From Lentzea albida (GTDB taxonomy: Bacteria > Actinomycetota > Actinomycetes > Mycobacteriales > Pseudonocardiaceae), in contig NZ_FOFV01000010.1 in the NCBI RefSeq assembly GCF_900111005.1, positions 124,001-188,000 of the forward strand: a stretch of 64,000 bases of DNA. The letters run 5' to 3'. The position numbers and the translations under genes are program-made. Below, one piece after another: positions 49,401-59,084 of the stretch (positions are counted from its first letter, which is position 1; each line of letters begins with the position of its first letter). The notes beneath the pieces were generated by a model, which had not been told where the DNA came from, made no database searches, and saw only the letters and a program-made list of their open reading frames with translations.

Positions 49401-52400
49401 CCGAACCGCCGGCGAGCTCCGCTTGGAAGTACAGGCCGCGCTGCAACGGCGAGACCGGAGCGGTGTGGCGCACGGTCGCCGAGGCGTCCGCGATCCGCTC
49501 CAGGGCCAGCAGCCACCGCGCCGCGATCTCGTCCGACACGTCGTCGGTCAGCCCGAACGTGGCGCGCAACGAGCCGTGGGCGTCGACCCAGCAGTTGACC
49601 TCGACCGCGTACGGGCTCGGCCGGTTCTCGGGATCGACGTGCAGCGCCTGCGACTCGCTGGCGCGGCCGAGGTAGTTGAACAGCACCTGCGGCCGGGGCA
49701 GCGCGGCCAGCACGGGCGCGGTCTGCGGGTTCAGGTGGCGCAGCCGACCGAACTCGACGTGCGCGACCTCGTCCGGTTGCCGGGAGACGACCTCGCGGGC
49801 CGCCTCGACGGGATCCGTGGCGGGGCCGAGCCTCACGGGCGCGATCGCGGTGAACCAGCCGACCGTGCGGGTGTAGTCGTGGTGCCCGGCGGCCGGCACG
49901 CGGCCGTGCCGTTCCAGGTCGACCACCAGGTCCGTCGGGGTGCCCTGGATCTCGGTGAGCGCGGTCCGCAGCGCGCCGAGCAGCAGTTCGGTCAGGCCGA
50001 CGCCCAAAGCGTTCGGCGCCTTCCGCACGACGCTGCCGGTGATGTCCGCTGCCAGCGCGACGGTGATCTCGCGCCGCTCACCCAGCCGCGGTGTGAGCAC
50101 GGGGGCGTCGAGCGTCTCGATCCACCGGTGCAGGTCGCCGCCGGACTGGGCGTTCAGCGCCAGCGCCGCGGCGTACGAGGCGAACGACGTCGTCACGGGC
50201 GCGAGCTCCTCGCCGCGCATCGCGACGGCGAGGTCCTCGAGCAGGATCATCCAGGACACGGCGTCCACCGCGAGGTGGTGCACGACGACGACCAGCGTGC
50301 CGCTGTTCTCCAGCCACGTGAACGCCGCCACGACACCGGCTTCGGCGTCGAGCCTGCGCGCGGCCGCCTCGGCGGCCTCCTGCGGGTCGTCCGCCGACAC
50401 GACGACGTCGGCGTCCGCGGCCGGCTCGGTCCGCAGCGACCACACGCCCTGGTCGGTGTCGAGCCGCAACCGCAGCGCGGGATGCGCCGCCACGACGGCG
50501 TTCGCCGCGCGCCGGGCTTCCTCCAGGCTCGTGCACGGCAGCTGTCGCGCCTGGGCGAAGAGGTCGAGCGACCCGCCGAGCTCCCGCAGCCGCAACACGA
50601 TCGGCGTCGGCACGACCGGGCCGTCGGAGATCTCCTCCACGACCGGGGCCGCCTGCCGCACGGGTTGCGCGGCGAACTTCTCCACGAGCGCTCGCGGGGT
50701 CTTGTGCAGGAACATGTCGCGCGGCGAGATCTGCAACCCGAGCGCCCGCGCCCGGTTCACCACGCCGATCGCCACGATGCTGTCGCCGCCCGCGACGAAG
50801 TAGTCGGTGTCGGCGTCCACATCGGACACCGGCAGCGCGTCGCGGAAGATCTCGACCAGCGAGTCGAGCACGGAGGAGTCCGCCTCGACGGCCGGCGCGG
50901 CCACGGGGGCCGCGTGCTCGCGGGCGCGTTCCCGCAGGGCGGCGCGGTCCAGCTTGCCGTTGACCGTGATCGGCAGCCGCTCCAGCGGGATGATCCGCTG
51001 CGGCACCATGTGCTGCGGCAGCTTGCCCGCGAGCAGCGACGCGATGTCGGCGGGTGGCGTGCCGACGACGTGCGCGACCAGGTGGTCGGCGGTGTCCGCC
51101 ACGGTGACGGCGACGTCGGTGACGCCCGGGACCTCGCGGACGACGGCCTCGACCTCGCCCAGCTCGATGCGGAAGCCGCGCAGCTGCACCTGGCCGTCGG
51201 CGCGGCCGAGGAACTCGATCTCGCCGTCGAGGTTCCACCTCGCCAGGTCACCGGTGTGGTACATGCGGGAGCCGTCGCCCGCGAACGGGTCGGCGACGAA
51301 GCGGCTGGCTGAGAGTCCAGGCCGGTTCGAGTAGCCCTCCGCGAGCTGCGGCCCGGCCAGGTAGAGCGAACCGGTGACACCCGGCCCGACCGGCCGCAGC
51401 CGGTCGTCGAGCACGTAGGTCCGCTGGCCCGGCACGGGCGGGCCGATCGGGCAGGCGTCGGCACGGCCGGGCTCGTAGTCGTGGTCGTCGAGCACGTGCC
51501 ACGTCGTGTACACGGTGGACTCGGTCGGGCCGTAGCAGTTCGCGATCTCCACCCGCTCGGTGCCGTACCGCTCCGCCCAGGTGCGCAACCGCTCGGGCTC
51601 CAGCGCCTCACCGCCGACGATGACCCTGCGCAGGGTCGTGATCGGCTCGCAGTGCCGGTCCGCCTCGACGATCTGGTGGAACGACGCCGGCGTCTGGAGC
51701 ATGAAGGTGACACCGCGCTCGCGCACCACCTGGTGGAAGTCGACCGGCGAGCGGGTGAGCCCGCGGTCGGGCACCACGAGCTCGGCGCCGTTGGTCAGCG
51801 TGCCCCACACCTCCATGACGGCGGGGTCGAACGAGAACGAGTGGAACTGCGTGACCACGTCGTCCGGTCCGATGGCCACGTCCGGCTGGACGTTCGCCAG
51901 GAACGTCACCGCGCTGCGGTGCGACACCACGACACCCTTGGGCTTGCCGGTCGACCCCGACGTGTAGATCACGTACGCCGGGTGCCGCCAGGTCGCCGGC
52001 GTGAGCACACCGGGGCCGTCCACCTCGTCGCCGACGGCGACCACCCGCGTGCCGCCGCCGATCCGGGAGACGATCGCTGCGAAGCGGTCGCGCTGTTCGG
52101 GAGCGATGAGCAGGACCCGCGGCGCGGTGTCGGCGATCAGGTACTCGAGCCGGTCGTCCGGGTACGCCACGTCCAGCGGCACGTACGCGCCACCCGCGGA
52201 CACGACCGCGACGAGCGAGACGACCTGGTCGAGCGATCGCGGCACGGCGACGGCGACGCGTTCGTCCGGCCCGACGCCCGCGTTGGCGAGCGTGCGTGCG
52301 AGCCGCGTCTTCGCCTCGGCGAGTTCGCCGTAGGACAGGCTTTCGGAGGTGCCGTCGATGCGGCACAGCGTCACTGCCCGCGACTCGAGCGCACGGCCGG

Positions 52401-55400
52401 CGGCGGCGTCGAACAGTTCGGCGAGCGTCGCGGCCTCGACCGCGGCGGGCTCGTCCTCCCGAGGCGTGGGGACGTCCTCGCCGGTCAGCAGCGCGGTCAG
52501 CGTGCCGGCGAACGTCTCCACGATCCGGCGGGCACCGGCGGGACGGATCACGGCGGTGTCGTGGATCAGGTTGAACCGCACCGAACCGTCGTGCCGGCGT
52601 TCGACCACCAGCGTCAGCGGGTAGTGCGGCGCGCCCTCGCCGTCGACGCGCTCGATGCCGAACGACTCGCTGCGCAACGAGGTCACGTCTGCCGAGACGT
52701 CGAACACCACGAGCGTGTCGAAGAGCGCCCCGGCGTTCGCGAGCTTGCCGATCCTGGACAGCGACACGTGCTGGTGCGGCAGGACCGCGGTCTGGTGCTC
52801 GCGCACGGCGTCGAGCAGTTCGCGCGCGGTCGTGCCGCCGGACCACCTGGCGCGCACGGGAATGGTGTTGATGAACAGGCCGACGAGCTCGTCGATGCCG
52901 GGCACGTCGGCGTCACGGCCCGACACCGTCGACCCGAACACGACGTCCTGGCGGCCCAGGATCCCGCCGAGCGTCACGGCCCACGCGCTGTGCACGGCGA
53001 CGCTGAGCGACACCCCGGCGGCGCGCACCCGTTCGTCCACATCGGACGGGGCGTCGAGGTGCATGTCGGCGAACATCCTGGACGGCGTGTGGTCCGGCAC
53101 GGTGATCGACGGACCGGGCAGGCCCTCCAGCTCGCGCGCCCAGACCCGGTCGCTCTCCTGGGCGTCGCTTTCGACGAGCCACCGCACGTAGTCGGAGTAG
53201 CTGCCGCGCACGTGCACCGACCCCGGTGCGTCGTACTCGGCCAGCAGCGCGCGCAGCATCGGCGGCACGGACCAGCCGTCGGCGATGATGTGGTGCACGG
53301 TCTGGATCAGCACGTACCGGCGCGGCGCGGTGAGCACCAGCGTGTAGCGCATCAGCGGACCGGTGGCGAGGTCGAAGCCGGCGACGCGGTCGCGTTCGGC
53401 GAGTTCGCTGATCTCCTCGTCGGACATGCCCTGGCCGTTCACCGTGGTGAACACCGGCCGGACACCCGACTCCAGCACCGACACGACCCGGCCGTCGGCG
53501 AGGCTCGCGAACCGCGCGGCCAGGTTCGGGAACAGCTCGAACACCCGCGTCGCGGCTTCCTCGAGCCGCCGGGCGTCGACGGCGCCGGTCAGTGTCAGCA
53601 GCTGCTGCTCGACGTACCGGTGCGCGGAGTCGTCGTCGAAGACGGAGTGGAAGTACAAACCCTCCTGCAACGGCGTGAGCGGCAGGACCTCGCGCAGCGC
53701 CGGGGAGTCCAGGGCGTCGACGTCGGCCTGGGTCAGCGGCACCAGGGGGAAGTCGCTGGGGGAGTGGCCACCGGCGGTGAGCCCGGCCAGGCCTTCGAGC
53801 GCGGCGACGAAGTACTCGCCGATCGTGGTGATGTCGGCGTCGGTGAACACGCCGGCCGGCCACGACAGGACGGTGACCAGCTCCACCTCGCCGTCGGCGC
53901 CGGGTTCGGCGGAGGCGTTGAACTCCAGGGCGCGCGGCAGCCGCATCGCCGGGTCGCGCCTCTCGCCGAGCTGGCCCGCGTTCTCCGCGAGCTGCCAGTC
54001 GCCGGTCGTGCCCCCGGCGAACCGGCCGAGGTAGTTGAACAGCACCTGCGGGCGGGACGCGTCGAAGCTCTCGTCGTGCAGGTACTTCAAGGCGCCGTAC
54101 GAGACGCCGTTGCTCGGCACCCGCGCGAGGTCTTCCTTCACCCGCTTCAAAGCCGCGGCGAGGTCGTCGACGTCGACCGGGTCGACCGTCACCGGGAACA
54201 GCGTCGTGAACCAGCCGACCGTGCGCGACAGGTCCGGGTCGCGCGGCACGAACCGGCCCTCGCGGCCGTGGCCCTCCAGTTCGACGTGCGCGAACGTCTG
54301 GTCCTGCCCGTTGTCGCGCCGCCAGCGGGCGAGAGCGACCGCGAGACCGGTCAGCAGCACGTCGTTCACCTTGGCGTGGAACAGCGCGGGAACGTCACCG
54401 AGGAGCGCGGCGGTGGCCCGGGAGCCGACCGTGACGGTGCGGACCTGTTCGGACGCAACGACATCCGCCTCGGTCAACTCGCGCCGCCCGAGCAGCTGGT
54501 CCACACCCGGCAGCCGACGCTCGTAGTACGCGCGGTCGCCCTCGAACGACGCCTGCTCCAGCAACTGCGTCCAGCGCCGGAACGACGTGCCGACCGGGCG
54601 GAGCTCGACCGGGGCACCGGACGAGATCTGCTGCCAGGCCAGGGCGAGGTCGTCGAACAGGATGCGCCACGAGACGCCGTCGATCACGACGTGGTGGATC
54701 ACGAGCACGAGCTGGCGGGCTTCCGAACGCCAGACAGCGCGCAGCATGACGCCCGCGTCCGGGTCCAGCCCCTCGGTCGCCGCCGCGACGCACTCCTCCA
54801 GGGAGGCGTTGCTCTCCACCCACGACGCGGACCCGTCGGAGGGGATGTCGAACGACCAGCGCTCGCCCCGGACGAGCTTGGCGCGCAGCATGTCGTGCCG
54901 CGCGACCAGCGCGTCGAGGATCCGCGTCAGGGCGTCCGAGGTCAGCTCGGCGGGGGTGTTGAGCACGACCGACTGCACGAACCCGTCGATGGCGTCCGTG
55001 GTCTCCCCGAGCCACTGCACGATCGGCAGGCCCGCCACCGGACCGGTCGGCACGTCGTCGTGGTCCACCGCCGTTGCGCCGTCACGGGAAGCGACCGCGG
55101 CGAGTGCACGCGGAGTCCGGTTCGTGAAGATCTGGGTGGCGGTGACGAACACGCCCTCGGCCCGCAGCGCGGACAGCAGCGAGATCGCGAGGATGCTGTC
55201 GCCGCCCAGTTCGAAGAAGTCCTGGTCGGCGCCCACCTGCTCGATCCGCAGCACGGACGCGACGGCGGCGCAGATCACGGCCTCGTCGTCGGTGGCGGCC
55301 TCGGTGATCGGTCCGGTCTCCACGACCGGTTCCGGCAGCGCGCGGCGGTCGAGCTTCCCGTTGGGCGTCAACGGGAACTCGCTCATCACGACGACGTGCG

Positions 55401-57225
55401 CGGGCACCATGTACTCGACGAGGTTCTCGGTCGCCCACTGCTTCACGGCGTCCGAGGTCAGGTCCGGGTCGGACGGCACGACGTACCCGACGAGGTGGTT
55501 GCCGCCCGCCGAGTTCTTCCGCACCACGACACAGGTGTGGCGCACCCGCGGGTGCTCGGCCAGCGCGAGCTCGACGTCCTCCAGCTCGAGCCGCATGCCG
55601 CGGATCTTGACCTGGTTGTCGACGCGGCCGAGGAAGTCGAGCGACCCGTCCGCCGCGAACCGCGCCAGGTCACCGGTCCGGTAGAGCCGGGAACCGTCGG
55701 TGGCGAACGGGTTCGCGACGAACCGCGACGCCGTCAGGCCCGGCGCGTTCACGTAACCGCGTCCCAGCAGGAACCCGCCGATGTACAGCTCGCCGCCGAC
55801 ACCGACCGGGCACGGCCGCAGCTGGTCGTCGAGCACGTAGAGGTCCGTGTTCGGGTTCGCCTTGCCGATCGACGTCGACAGCCGCTCGGCCTCGCCGCGG
55901 TAGATGACGTGCGAGACGCCGATCGTGGCCTCGGCCGGGCCGTAGCCGTGGTACATCGGGATGTCGAGCCGCGTGCGGAAGCGTTCGTACAGCTCGGGGG
56001 TGAGCACCTCGCCGCCGCACCACACGTGCCGCAGGCTTCCCAGTTCGCCCTCGCCCGCGATGTTCAGCAGCACGTCCAGCATCGACGACACCAGGTACAC
56101 GAACGTCACGCGGTGGCGGTCGATCGTGCGCAGTAGGTGGTGCGGGTCGCGCTCGCCGCCGGAGCGCACGACGACGGTCCGGCCACCGCACACCAGCGGC
56201 AGGAAGATCTCGTTGACGGAGATGTCGAACGACAGCGGCGCCTTGAACAGCGACGCGTCGGAGTGTCCGAAGTGGAGGATCTGGTGCACCTGCCACAGCA
56301 GGCGTTCGCTGATCGCCTCGTGCCGGATCATCGCGCCCTTGGGGCGACCGGTCGAACCGGACGTGAACATCACGTACGCGAGCTGCGCGCCCCGGATCGC
56401 GACGTCGGTGGGATCACCGGAGTAGCCGGAGAAGGCCCAGTCGGAGAGATCGACCGCGACGGCTTCCGGCTCGTTCTCCTGGCCACTGCCCAGCGTCAGG
56501 ACGACCTGGGCGTCGGTGATCACGGACTCGCGGCGCGAGGCCGGCCACTGCGGGTCCAGCGGCACGAACGCGGCTCCGGCCTGCAGCACCGCGAGCAGGC
56601 TCACCACCATCTCGGCCGAGCGGGGGAACGAGATGCCGACGACCTGCTCGGCGGTGACGCCGCGCTCGGCCAGGTGGCGCGCGAGCTGGTTGGAGAACGC
56701 CAGCACCTCGCCGTAGGTGAAGGCGCGGTCGTCGTCGTTGATCGCGACGGCGTCCGGGCGCTGTCGGGCCTGCTCGCGGAACAGCTCGACGATGCTCGGG
56801 CGCTCGCGCGGGAACTCGTTGTCGTTCCAGCGGGCCAGTTCCGCGAGGCGCTCCTCGACCGTCTGGGACGTCAGCGTGCCGATGGCACGGTTCGGGAACT
56901 CGGCCAGGTCGTCCAGCACCCGCTGCGCCTCGGCGAGGTCGACGCCGCCGGGAACGGGGATCGCCCATCCGCCGGGCCGTTCGGCGACAGCGGAGTTCTG
57001 GCCCTTGTCGGCCCACACGAGCACGTCGTTGAACAGCGTGGACGGGGTGAGCTCGAAGCCCTCGACCGCGAAAGAAGGGTCCGCCCAGTGGTGCAGTGCG
57101 ACGGCACTCGCCACGGCGATGGTCCGCTGCGGGTACTCACCGGCCCGGCGCCGAACGGAGGCGATCCGGGCGGTCGAAAGAAGTACGTCACGGTCGGCCA
57201 TCTGTTCCATCGACGACTCAGCCAT
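46414..57225 (-). CDS. cchH: Trimodular siderophore NRPS, CchH-like
   Basis: A 3603-residue synthetase with order A-T-E-C-A-T-E-C-A-T and no thioesterase, as in CchH. A1 is about 150-640, T1 Ser about 676, E1 about 725-1165, C2 about 1180-1610, A2 about 1625-2110, T2 Ser about 2148, E2 about 2190-2580, C3 about 2590-3015, A3 about 3025-3520 and T3 Ser about 3563. Specificity residues by hand alignment to GrsA: A1 DINYWGGIGK and A3 DMENLGLINK, the coelichelin codes for formyl-hydroxyornithine and hydroxyornithine. A2 reads DPMLIGCVYK, unlike the Thr code DFWNIGMVHK. E2 has HHLAVDA and C3 has SHLLLWDG instead of HHxxxDG. The enzyme should build a hydroxamate peptide with a new middle residue. 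ATG 57225 has GAAGGG directly adjacent, so the start is uncertain. Confidence 0.93.
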   Translation of the reverse strand: MAESSMEQMADRDVLLSTARIASVRRRAGEYPQRTIAVASAVALHHWADPSFAVEGFELTPSTLFNDVLVWADKGQNSAVAERPGGWAIPVPGGVDLAEAQRVLDDLAEFPNRAIGTLTSQTVEERLAELARWNDNEFPRERPSIVELFREQARQRPDAVAINDDDRAFTYGEVLAFSNQLARHLAERGVTAEQVVGISFPRSAEMVVSLLAVLQAGAAFVPLDPQWPASRRESVITDAQVVLTLGSGQENEPEAVAVDLSDWAFSGYSGDPTDVAIRGAQLAYVMFTSGSTGRPKGAMIRHEAISERLLWQVHQILHFGHSDASLFKAPLSFDISVNEIFLPLVCGGRTVVVRSGGERDPHHLLRTIDRHRVTFVYLVSSMLDVLLNIAGEGELGSLRHVWCGGEVLTPELYERFRTRLDIPMYHGYGPAEATIGVSHVIYRGEAERLSTSIGKANPNTDLYVLDDQLRPCPVGVGGELYIGGFLLGRGYVNAPGLTASRFVANPFATDGSRLYRTGDLARFAADGSLDFLGRVDNQVKIRGMRLELEDVELALAEHPRVRHTCVVVRKNSAGGNHLVGYVVPSDPDLTSDAVKQWATENLVEYMVPAHVVVMSEFPLTPNGKLDRRALPEPVVETGPITEAATDDEAVICAAVASVLRIEQVGADQDFFELGGDSILAISLLSALRAEGVFVTATQIFTNRTPRALAAVASRDGATAVDHDDVPTGPVAGLPIVQWLGETTDAIDGFVQSVVLNTPAELTSDALTRILDALVARHDMLRAKLVRGERWSFDIPSDGSASWVESNASLEECVAAATEGLDPDAGVMLRAVWRSEARQLVLVIHHVVIDGVSWRILFDDLALAWQQISSGAPVELRPVGTSFRRWTQLLEQASFEGDRAYYERRLPGVDQLLGRRELTEADVVASEQVRTVTVGSRATAALLGDVPALFHAKVNDVLLTGLAVALARWRRDNGQDQTFAHVELEGHGREGRFVPRDPDLSRTVGWFTTLFPVTVDPVDVDDLAAALKRVKEDLARVPSNGVSYGALKYLHDESFDASRPQVLFNYLGRFAGGTTGDWQLAENAGQLGERRDPAMRLPRALEFNASAEPGADGEVELVTVLSWPAGVFTDADITTIGEYFVAALEGLAGLTAGGHSPSDFPLVPLTQADVDALDSPALREVLPLTPLQEGLYFHSVFDDDSAHRYVEQQLLTLTGAVDARRLEEAATRVFELFPNLAARFASLADGRVVSVLESGVRPVFTTVNGQGMSDEEISELAERDRVAGFDLATGPLMRYTLVLTAPRRYVLIQTVHHIIADGWSVPPMLRALLAEYDAPGSVHVRGSYSDYVRWLVESDAQESDRVWARELEGLPGPSITVPDHTPSRMFADMHLDAPSDVDERVRAAGVSLSVAVHSAWAVTLGGILGRQDVVFGSTVSGRDADVPGIDELVGLFINTIPVRARWSGGTTARELLDAVREHQTAVLPHQHVSLSRIGKLANAGALFDTLVVFDVSADVTSLRSESFGIERVDGEGAPHYPLTLVVERRHDGSVRFNLIHDTAVIRPAGARRIVETFAGTLTALLTGEDVPTPREDEPAAVEAATLAELFDAAAGRALESRAVTLCRIDGTSESLSYGELAEAKTRLARTLANAGVGPDERVAVAVPRSLDQVVSLVAVVSAGGAYVPLDVAYPDDRLEYLIADTAPRVLLIAPEQRDRFAAIVSRIGGGTRVVAVGDEVDGPGVLTPATWRHPAYVIYTSGSTGKPKGVVVSHRSAVTFLANVQPDVAIGPDDVVTQFHSFSFDPAVMEVWGTLTNGAELVVPDRGLTRSPVDFHQVVRERGVTFMLQTPASFHQIVEADRHCEPITTLRRVIVGGEALEPERLRTWAERYGTERVEIANCYGPTESTVYTTWHVLDDHDYEPGRADACPIGPPVPGQRTYVLDDRLRPVGPGVTGSLYLAGPQLAEGYSNRPGLSASRFVADPFAGDGSRMYHTGDLARWNLDGEIEFLGRADGQVQLRGFRIELGEVEAVVREVPGVTDVAVTVADTADHLVAHVVGTPPADIASLLAGKLPQHMVPQRIIPLERLPITVNGKLDRAALRERAREHAAPVAAPAVEADSSVLDSLVEIFRDALPVSDVDADTDYFVAGGDSIVAIGVVNRARALGLQISPRDMFLHKTPRALVEKFAAQPVRQAAPVVEEISDGPVVPTPIVLRLRELGGSLDLFAQARQLPCTSLEEARRAANAVVAAHPALRLRLDTDQGVWSLRTEPAADADVVVSADDPQEAAEAAARRLDAEAGVVAAFTWLENSGTLVVVVHHLAVDAVSWMILLEDLAVAMRGEELAPVTTSFASYAAALALNAQSGGDLHRWIETLDAPVLTPRLGERREITVALAADITGSVVRKAPNALGVGLTELLLGALRTALTEIQGTPTDLVVDLERHGRVPAAGHHDYTRTVGWFTAIAPVRLGPATDPVEAAREVVSRQPDEVAHVEFGRLRHLNPQTAPVLAALPRPQVLFNYLGRASESQALHVDPENRPSPYAVEVNCWVDAHGSLRATFGLTDDVSDEIAARWLLALERIADASATVRHTAPVSPLQRGLYFQAELAGGSGQYVAQSFFAFDRRLDPTALGKALDHVIAKHPVVGAGFETDENGTPVQVLGISGPTRVRTVDVLNSDAVEAWRGKDRATGFDLTSPPLVRLTVLRLPDGRDALLFTSHLLLWDGWSRAIVLDDLFDAYRALLAGEPVDLAPATPSFESYTRALAEKDAEAATRFWAGHLADLPGPTLLGDQSTSDSLPTKIVRTLPVEASNRVRETARRHGVTVNSVVTGALGLVLGRETGRGDAVFGVTVSGREEEGTEGIVGVLLNTVPMRVNAQPHNTVGEFLAGVQASRVATMEHEHFGLGEIQRASGHDQLFDNLFVLQNFLDDDTFTEFNAKNGIVDHDAEDSTHYPFTWVVTPGEELTVKVEYRPDVTDPAFAQRVFDSYLAVLDELTGTDGLLGSIGSGPAPELNPANDFGNLTVVDLFDQAADRNPERVALVAHGGTMTFAELRDRSRHLAGVLSDKGIGVETSVAIAVPRSLDWVVALFGILRCGAAYVPLELDHPDERIAAIIDDAQPALVVTTSAVAPRIQGTTFKLDEPWPDAEPVTTFSENDPNRLRHAAYTIYTSGSTGKPKGVVTEYAGLTNMLVNHQRRIFEPVLAEHGHRTFRIAHTVSFAFDMSWEELLWLADGHEVHICDEELRRDATGLVEYCLEHEIDVINVTPTYAQQLVAEGLLAAEHKPALVLLGGEAVTPTLWQLLADTPGVVGYNLYGPTEYTINTLGVGTFDCVDPVVGVAIDNTDVHVLDPWLRQVPDGVAGELYVSGVGIARGYLGQPGQSAERFVACPWVPGERMYRTGDLVIRRPDGNLLYLGRTDKQVKIRGHRVELGEVEARFAAHPDVRFVAAVAQADPQVDGAYRLAAYLVLADGADIPSIAAEVGAGMPDYLRPTHFAAVDAIPLTVNGKADTAALPEARPLGTLMTKVEDRELTKTETLVREMFAEALDLDEDEVGMASGFTDLGGHSMLAVRLIGLLRREFGPVVTIRDLLSLSTPEAIARHVDES

Positions 57226-57240
57226 CCCTTCACGATCGGT

Positions 57241-57259
57241 GAAGGTAGCCTAACCTAAG
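57241..57259 (-). promoter_or_regulatory. Iron box upstream of the NRPS gene
   Basis: On the minus strand the sequence TTAGGTTAGGCTACCTTC matches the first 13 bases of the DmdR/IdeR consensus TTAGGTTAGGCTAACCTAA. It lies 16 bases from the NRPS ATG and overlaps the stop codon of the upstream exporter gene. It should give the NRPS its own iron-repressed promoter. Confidence 0.8.
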
Positions 57260-59051
57260 TATTTGCGGATCCGAATCGCCAAGCGGCCCAAAGTGCCGCG
57301 TAACGCCCGTCACGCGCGACAAGTTCTTCGTGCGTTCCCTGTTCCAGCACACGGCCCGCGTCGAGCACGGCGATGCGGTCGGCGGCGATGGCCTGGGTCA
57401 GGCGGTGCGCGACCAGCAGCGTCGTGCGGCCCCGGCAGGCGGCGAGCGCGGCGCGTTCCAGTGCCGCGGCACCCTGGCTGCCCGCCTCGGCCGTCGACTC
57501 GTCCAGCACGACGACGGGGGAGCGGCCGAGCACCAGGCGGGCCAGCGCGATCTGGGCCACCTTGGTCACGTCGAGGCGCTCGCCGCCCTCGCCGACGTCG
57601 GTCTGCAAGCCTTGTGGCAACGCGTTCACCCACGAGTCGGCGCCCACGGTCCGCAACGCGTCCATGAGCTCGTCGTCGGTCGCGTCCGGTGCCGCGAGAC
57701 GCAGGTCCTCGGCCAGCGGACCGGCGAAGACGTGGGCCTCCTGGGTGAGGATGCTGACCAGCGCGCGAGCGCCCGCCTCGTCGAGCTCCGCCAGGTCGGA
57801 GGTGCCGATGTGCACGGATCCGGTCAGCGGGGTGCCGGTGCCCGCGACCAGCGCGGCCAGCGTGGTCTTGCCCGCACCCGTCGCGCCGACCAGGGCGAGC
57901 GAGGTGCCGGCGGGGATCTCGAGGTCGACGTCCCGCAGCACGTCGTGCTCGGATTCGGGGTAGCGGAAGGAAAGCCCGCGCACCGACACCGGAAGCGGCT
58001 TCGCGTCCGCGTCGACGGCCACGGCGCTGCGCACGAGCTGGTCGCCGTCGGACTCGGTGAGCACGCCGACCAGCCGGGTGAGCCCGGCGCCGGACTTCTG
58101 CGCCTCGTCGAAGAACGCCATGATCAGACCGAGCGGCACGAACAGCTTGTGGAACAGCAACGCGGCGACGGAGACCTGGCCGAGCGACGACTCCCCGTTC
58201 GTCACGAGGAAGTAGCCGACGACGATGATCAGGCCGAGGCCGATGAACTCGGCGCGGTTCTCCCGGCCGATGAACCGGCCGAAGAACCGGAAGACCTCGA
58301 TGCCGATGTCGCGCACCCGCCACGATTCCGCGGTCACCTTGTCGCGGAACGCGTTCTCGAGCCGGTAGGCGCGCACGGTCGCGATGCCGTCGAGGCCGCT
58401 GATCAACGCCTGCGCGCGGTCGGCCTGCGCCTCGGACCGGGCGCGGTAGAGCGGTTGCGACCGCGGCAGGTACCACCGCAGCGCGAACCAGTAGGCGGGC
58501 AACGCGCAGGCGCCGGCGAGGCCGAGGCGCCAGTCGAGCCCGAACATGCCGATGGTCGCGATGATCACGAGCACGACCGCCGAGAAGATCGTCGGGATGG
58601 CCGTGCGGAAGCCCTTGGAGATGATCGCGACGTCGTCGCCGACGCGCGAGAGCACGTCACCGCGGCCGACCTCCTCGATCCGCGCGCTCGGCATCCCGAG
58701 CACCGCGCGGACGGCGCCTTCCCGAAGGCGCGCCAGCATTTCCGCGCCCACGCGGCCGACGAGGTAGGTCGAGACCGCGGTCATGACCGCCCCCGCCAGT
58801 GCGGAGACGACGGTCGCGACTCCGATCGACCAGAGGATCGACGCGTCGCGCCCCTGCACGATCCCGTCGACGACGGTGCCCAGCAGGAACACCGGGACGA
58901 TCTGCAGCAACGCCCCCGCCACCGTCGCCACGACGGTGGCGATCGGCAGGGCGGGGGCGGTGCGGCAGTGGTCGAGCAGCCAGCGGGAGGCCTCCCGCCC
59001 GGACGCCGTGCGCAGGATCTTCGACGGCACGCCGGAGACGCTCGTGGTCAC
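57255..59051 (-). CDS. cchG: ABC half-exporter with degenerate signature (CchG-like)
   Basis: A 598-residue protein with six helices in residues 1-330 and a nucleotide-binding domain after. Walker A is normal (GATGAGKTTLAAL) and Walker B is VVVLDESTAEAG with the catalytic Glu. The signature LSGGQ is replaced: EGGERLDVTKVAQIALARLV carries LDVTK. This is the mirror image of the defect in the other half-exporter of the cluster. Together they would form a heterodimeric exporter for the siderophore with one hydrolytic site. GTG 59051 is the start. The gene is 33 bases from the binding-protein gene and its end carries the NRPS iron box. Confidence 0.88.
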   Translation of the reverse strand: MTTSVSGVPSKILRTASGREASRWLLDHCRTAPALPIATVVATVAGALLQIVPVFLLGTVVDGIVQGRDASILWSIGVATVVSALAGAVMTAVSTYLVGRVGAEMLARLREGAVRAVLGMPSARIEEVGRGDVLSRVGDDVAIISKGFRTAIPTIFSAVVLVIIATIGMFGLDWRLGLAGACALPAYWFALRWYLPRSQPLYRARSEAQADRAQALISGLDGIATVRAYRLENAFRDKVTAESWRVRDIGIEVFRFFGRFIGRENRAEFIGLGLIIVVGYFLVTNGESSLGQVSVAALLFHKLFVPLGLIMAFFDEAQKSGAGLTRLVGVLTESDGDQLVRSAVAVDADAKPLPVSVRGLSFRYPESEHDVLRDVDLEIPAGTSLALVGATGAGKTTLAALVAGTGTPLTGSVHIGTSDLAELDEAGARALVSILTQEAHVFAGPLAEDLRLAAPDATDDELMDALRTVGADSWVNALPQGLQTDVGEGGERLDVTKVAQIALARLVLGRSPVVVLDESTAEAGSQGAAALERAALAACRGRTTLLVAHRLTQAIAADRIAVLDAGRVLEQGTHEELVARDGRYAALWAAWRFGSANT

Positions 59052-59084
59052 GAGGAGAGGCCTTTCGCTGGGGTTGTGCGTGGA

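Noticed and set aside
51481..56136. 1551-residue open frame on the plus strand opposite the NRPS gene
   Set aside because: Its translation is low-complexity Arg/His/Asp/Gly/Val-rich sequence with no family motif; it is the high-G+C shadow of the NRPS frame.
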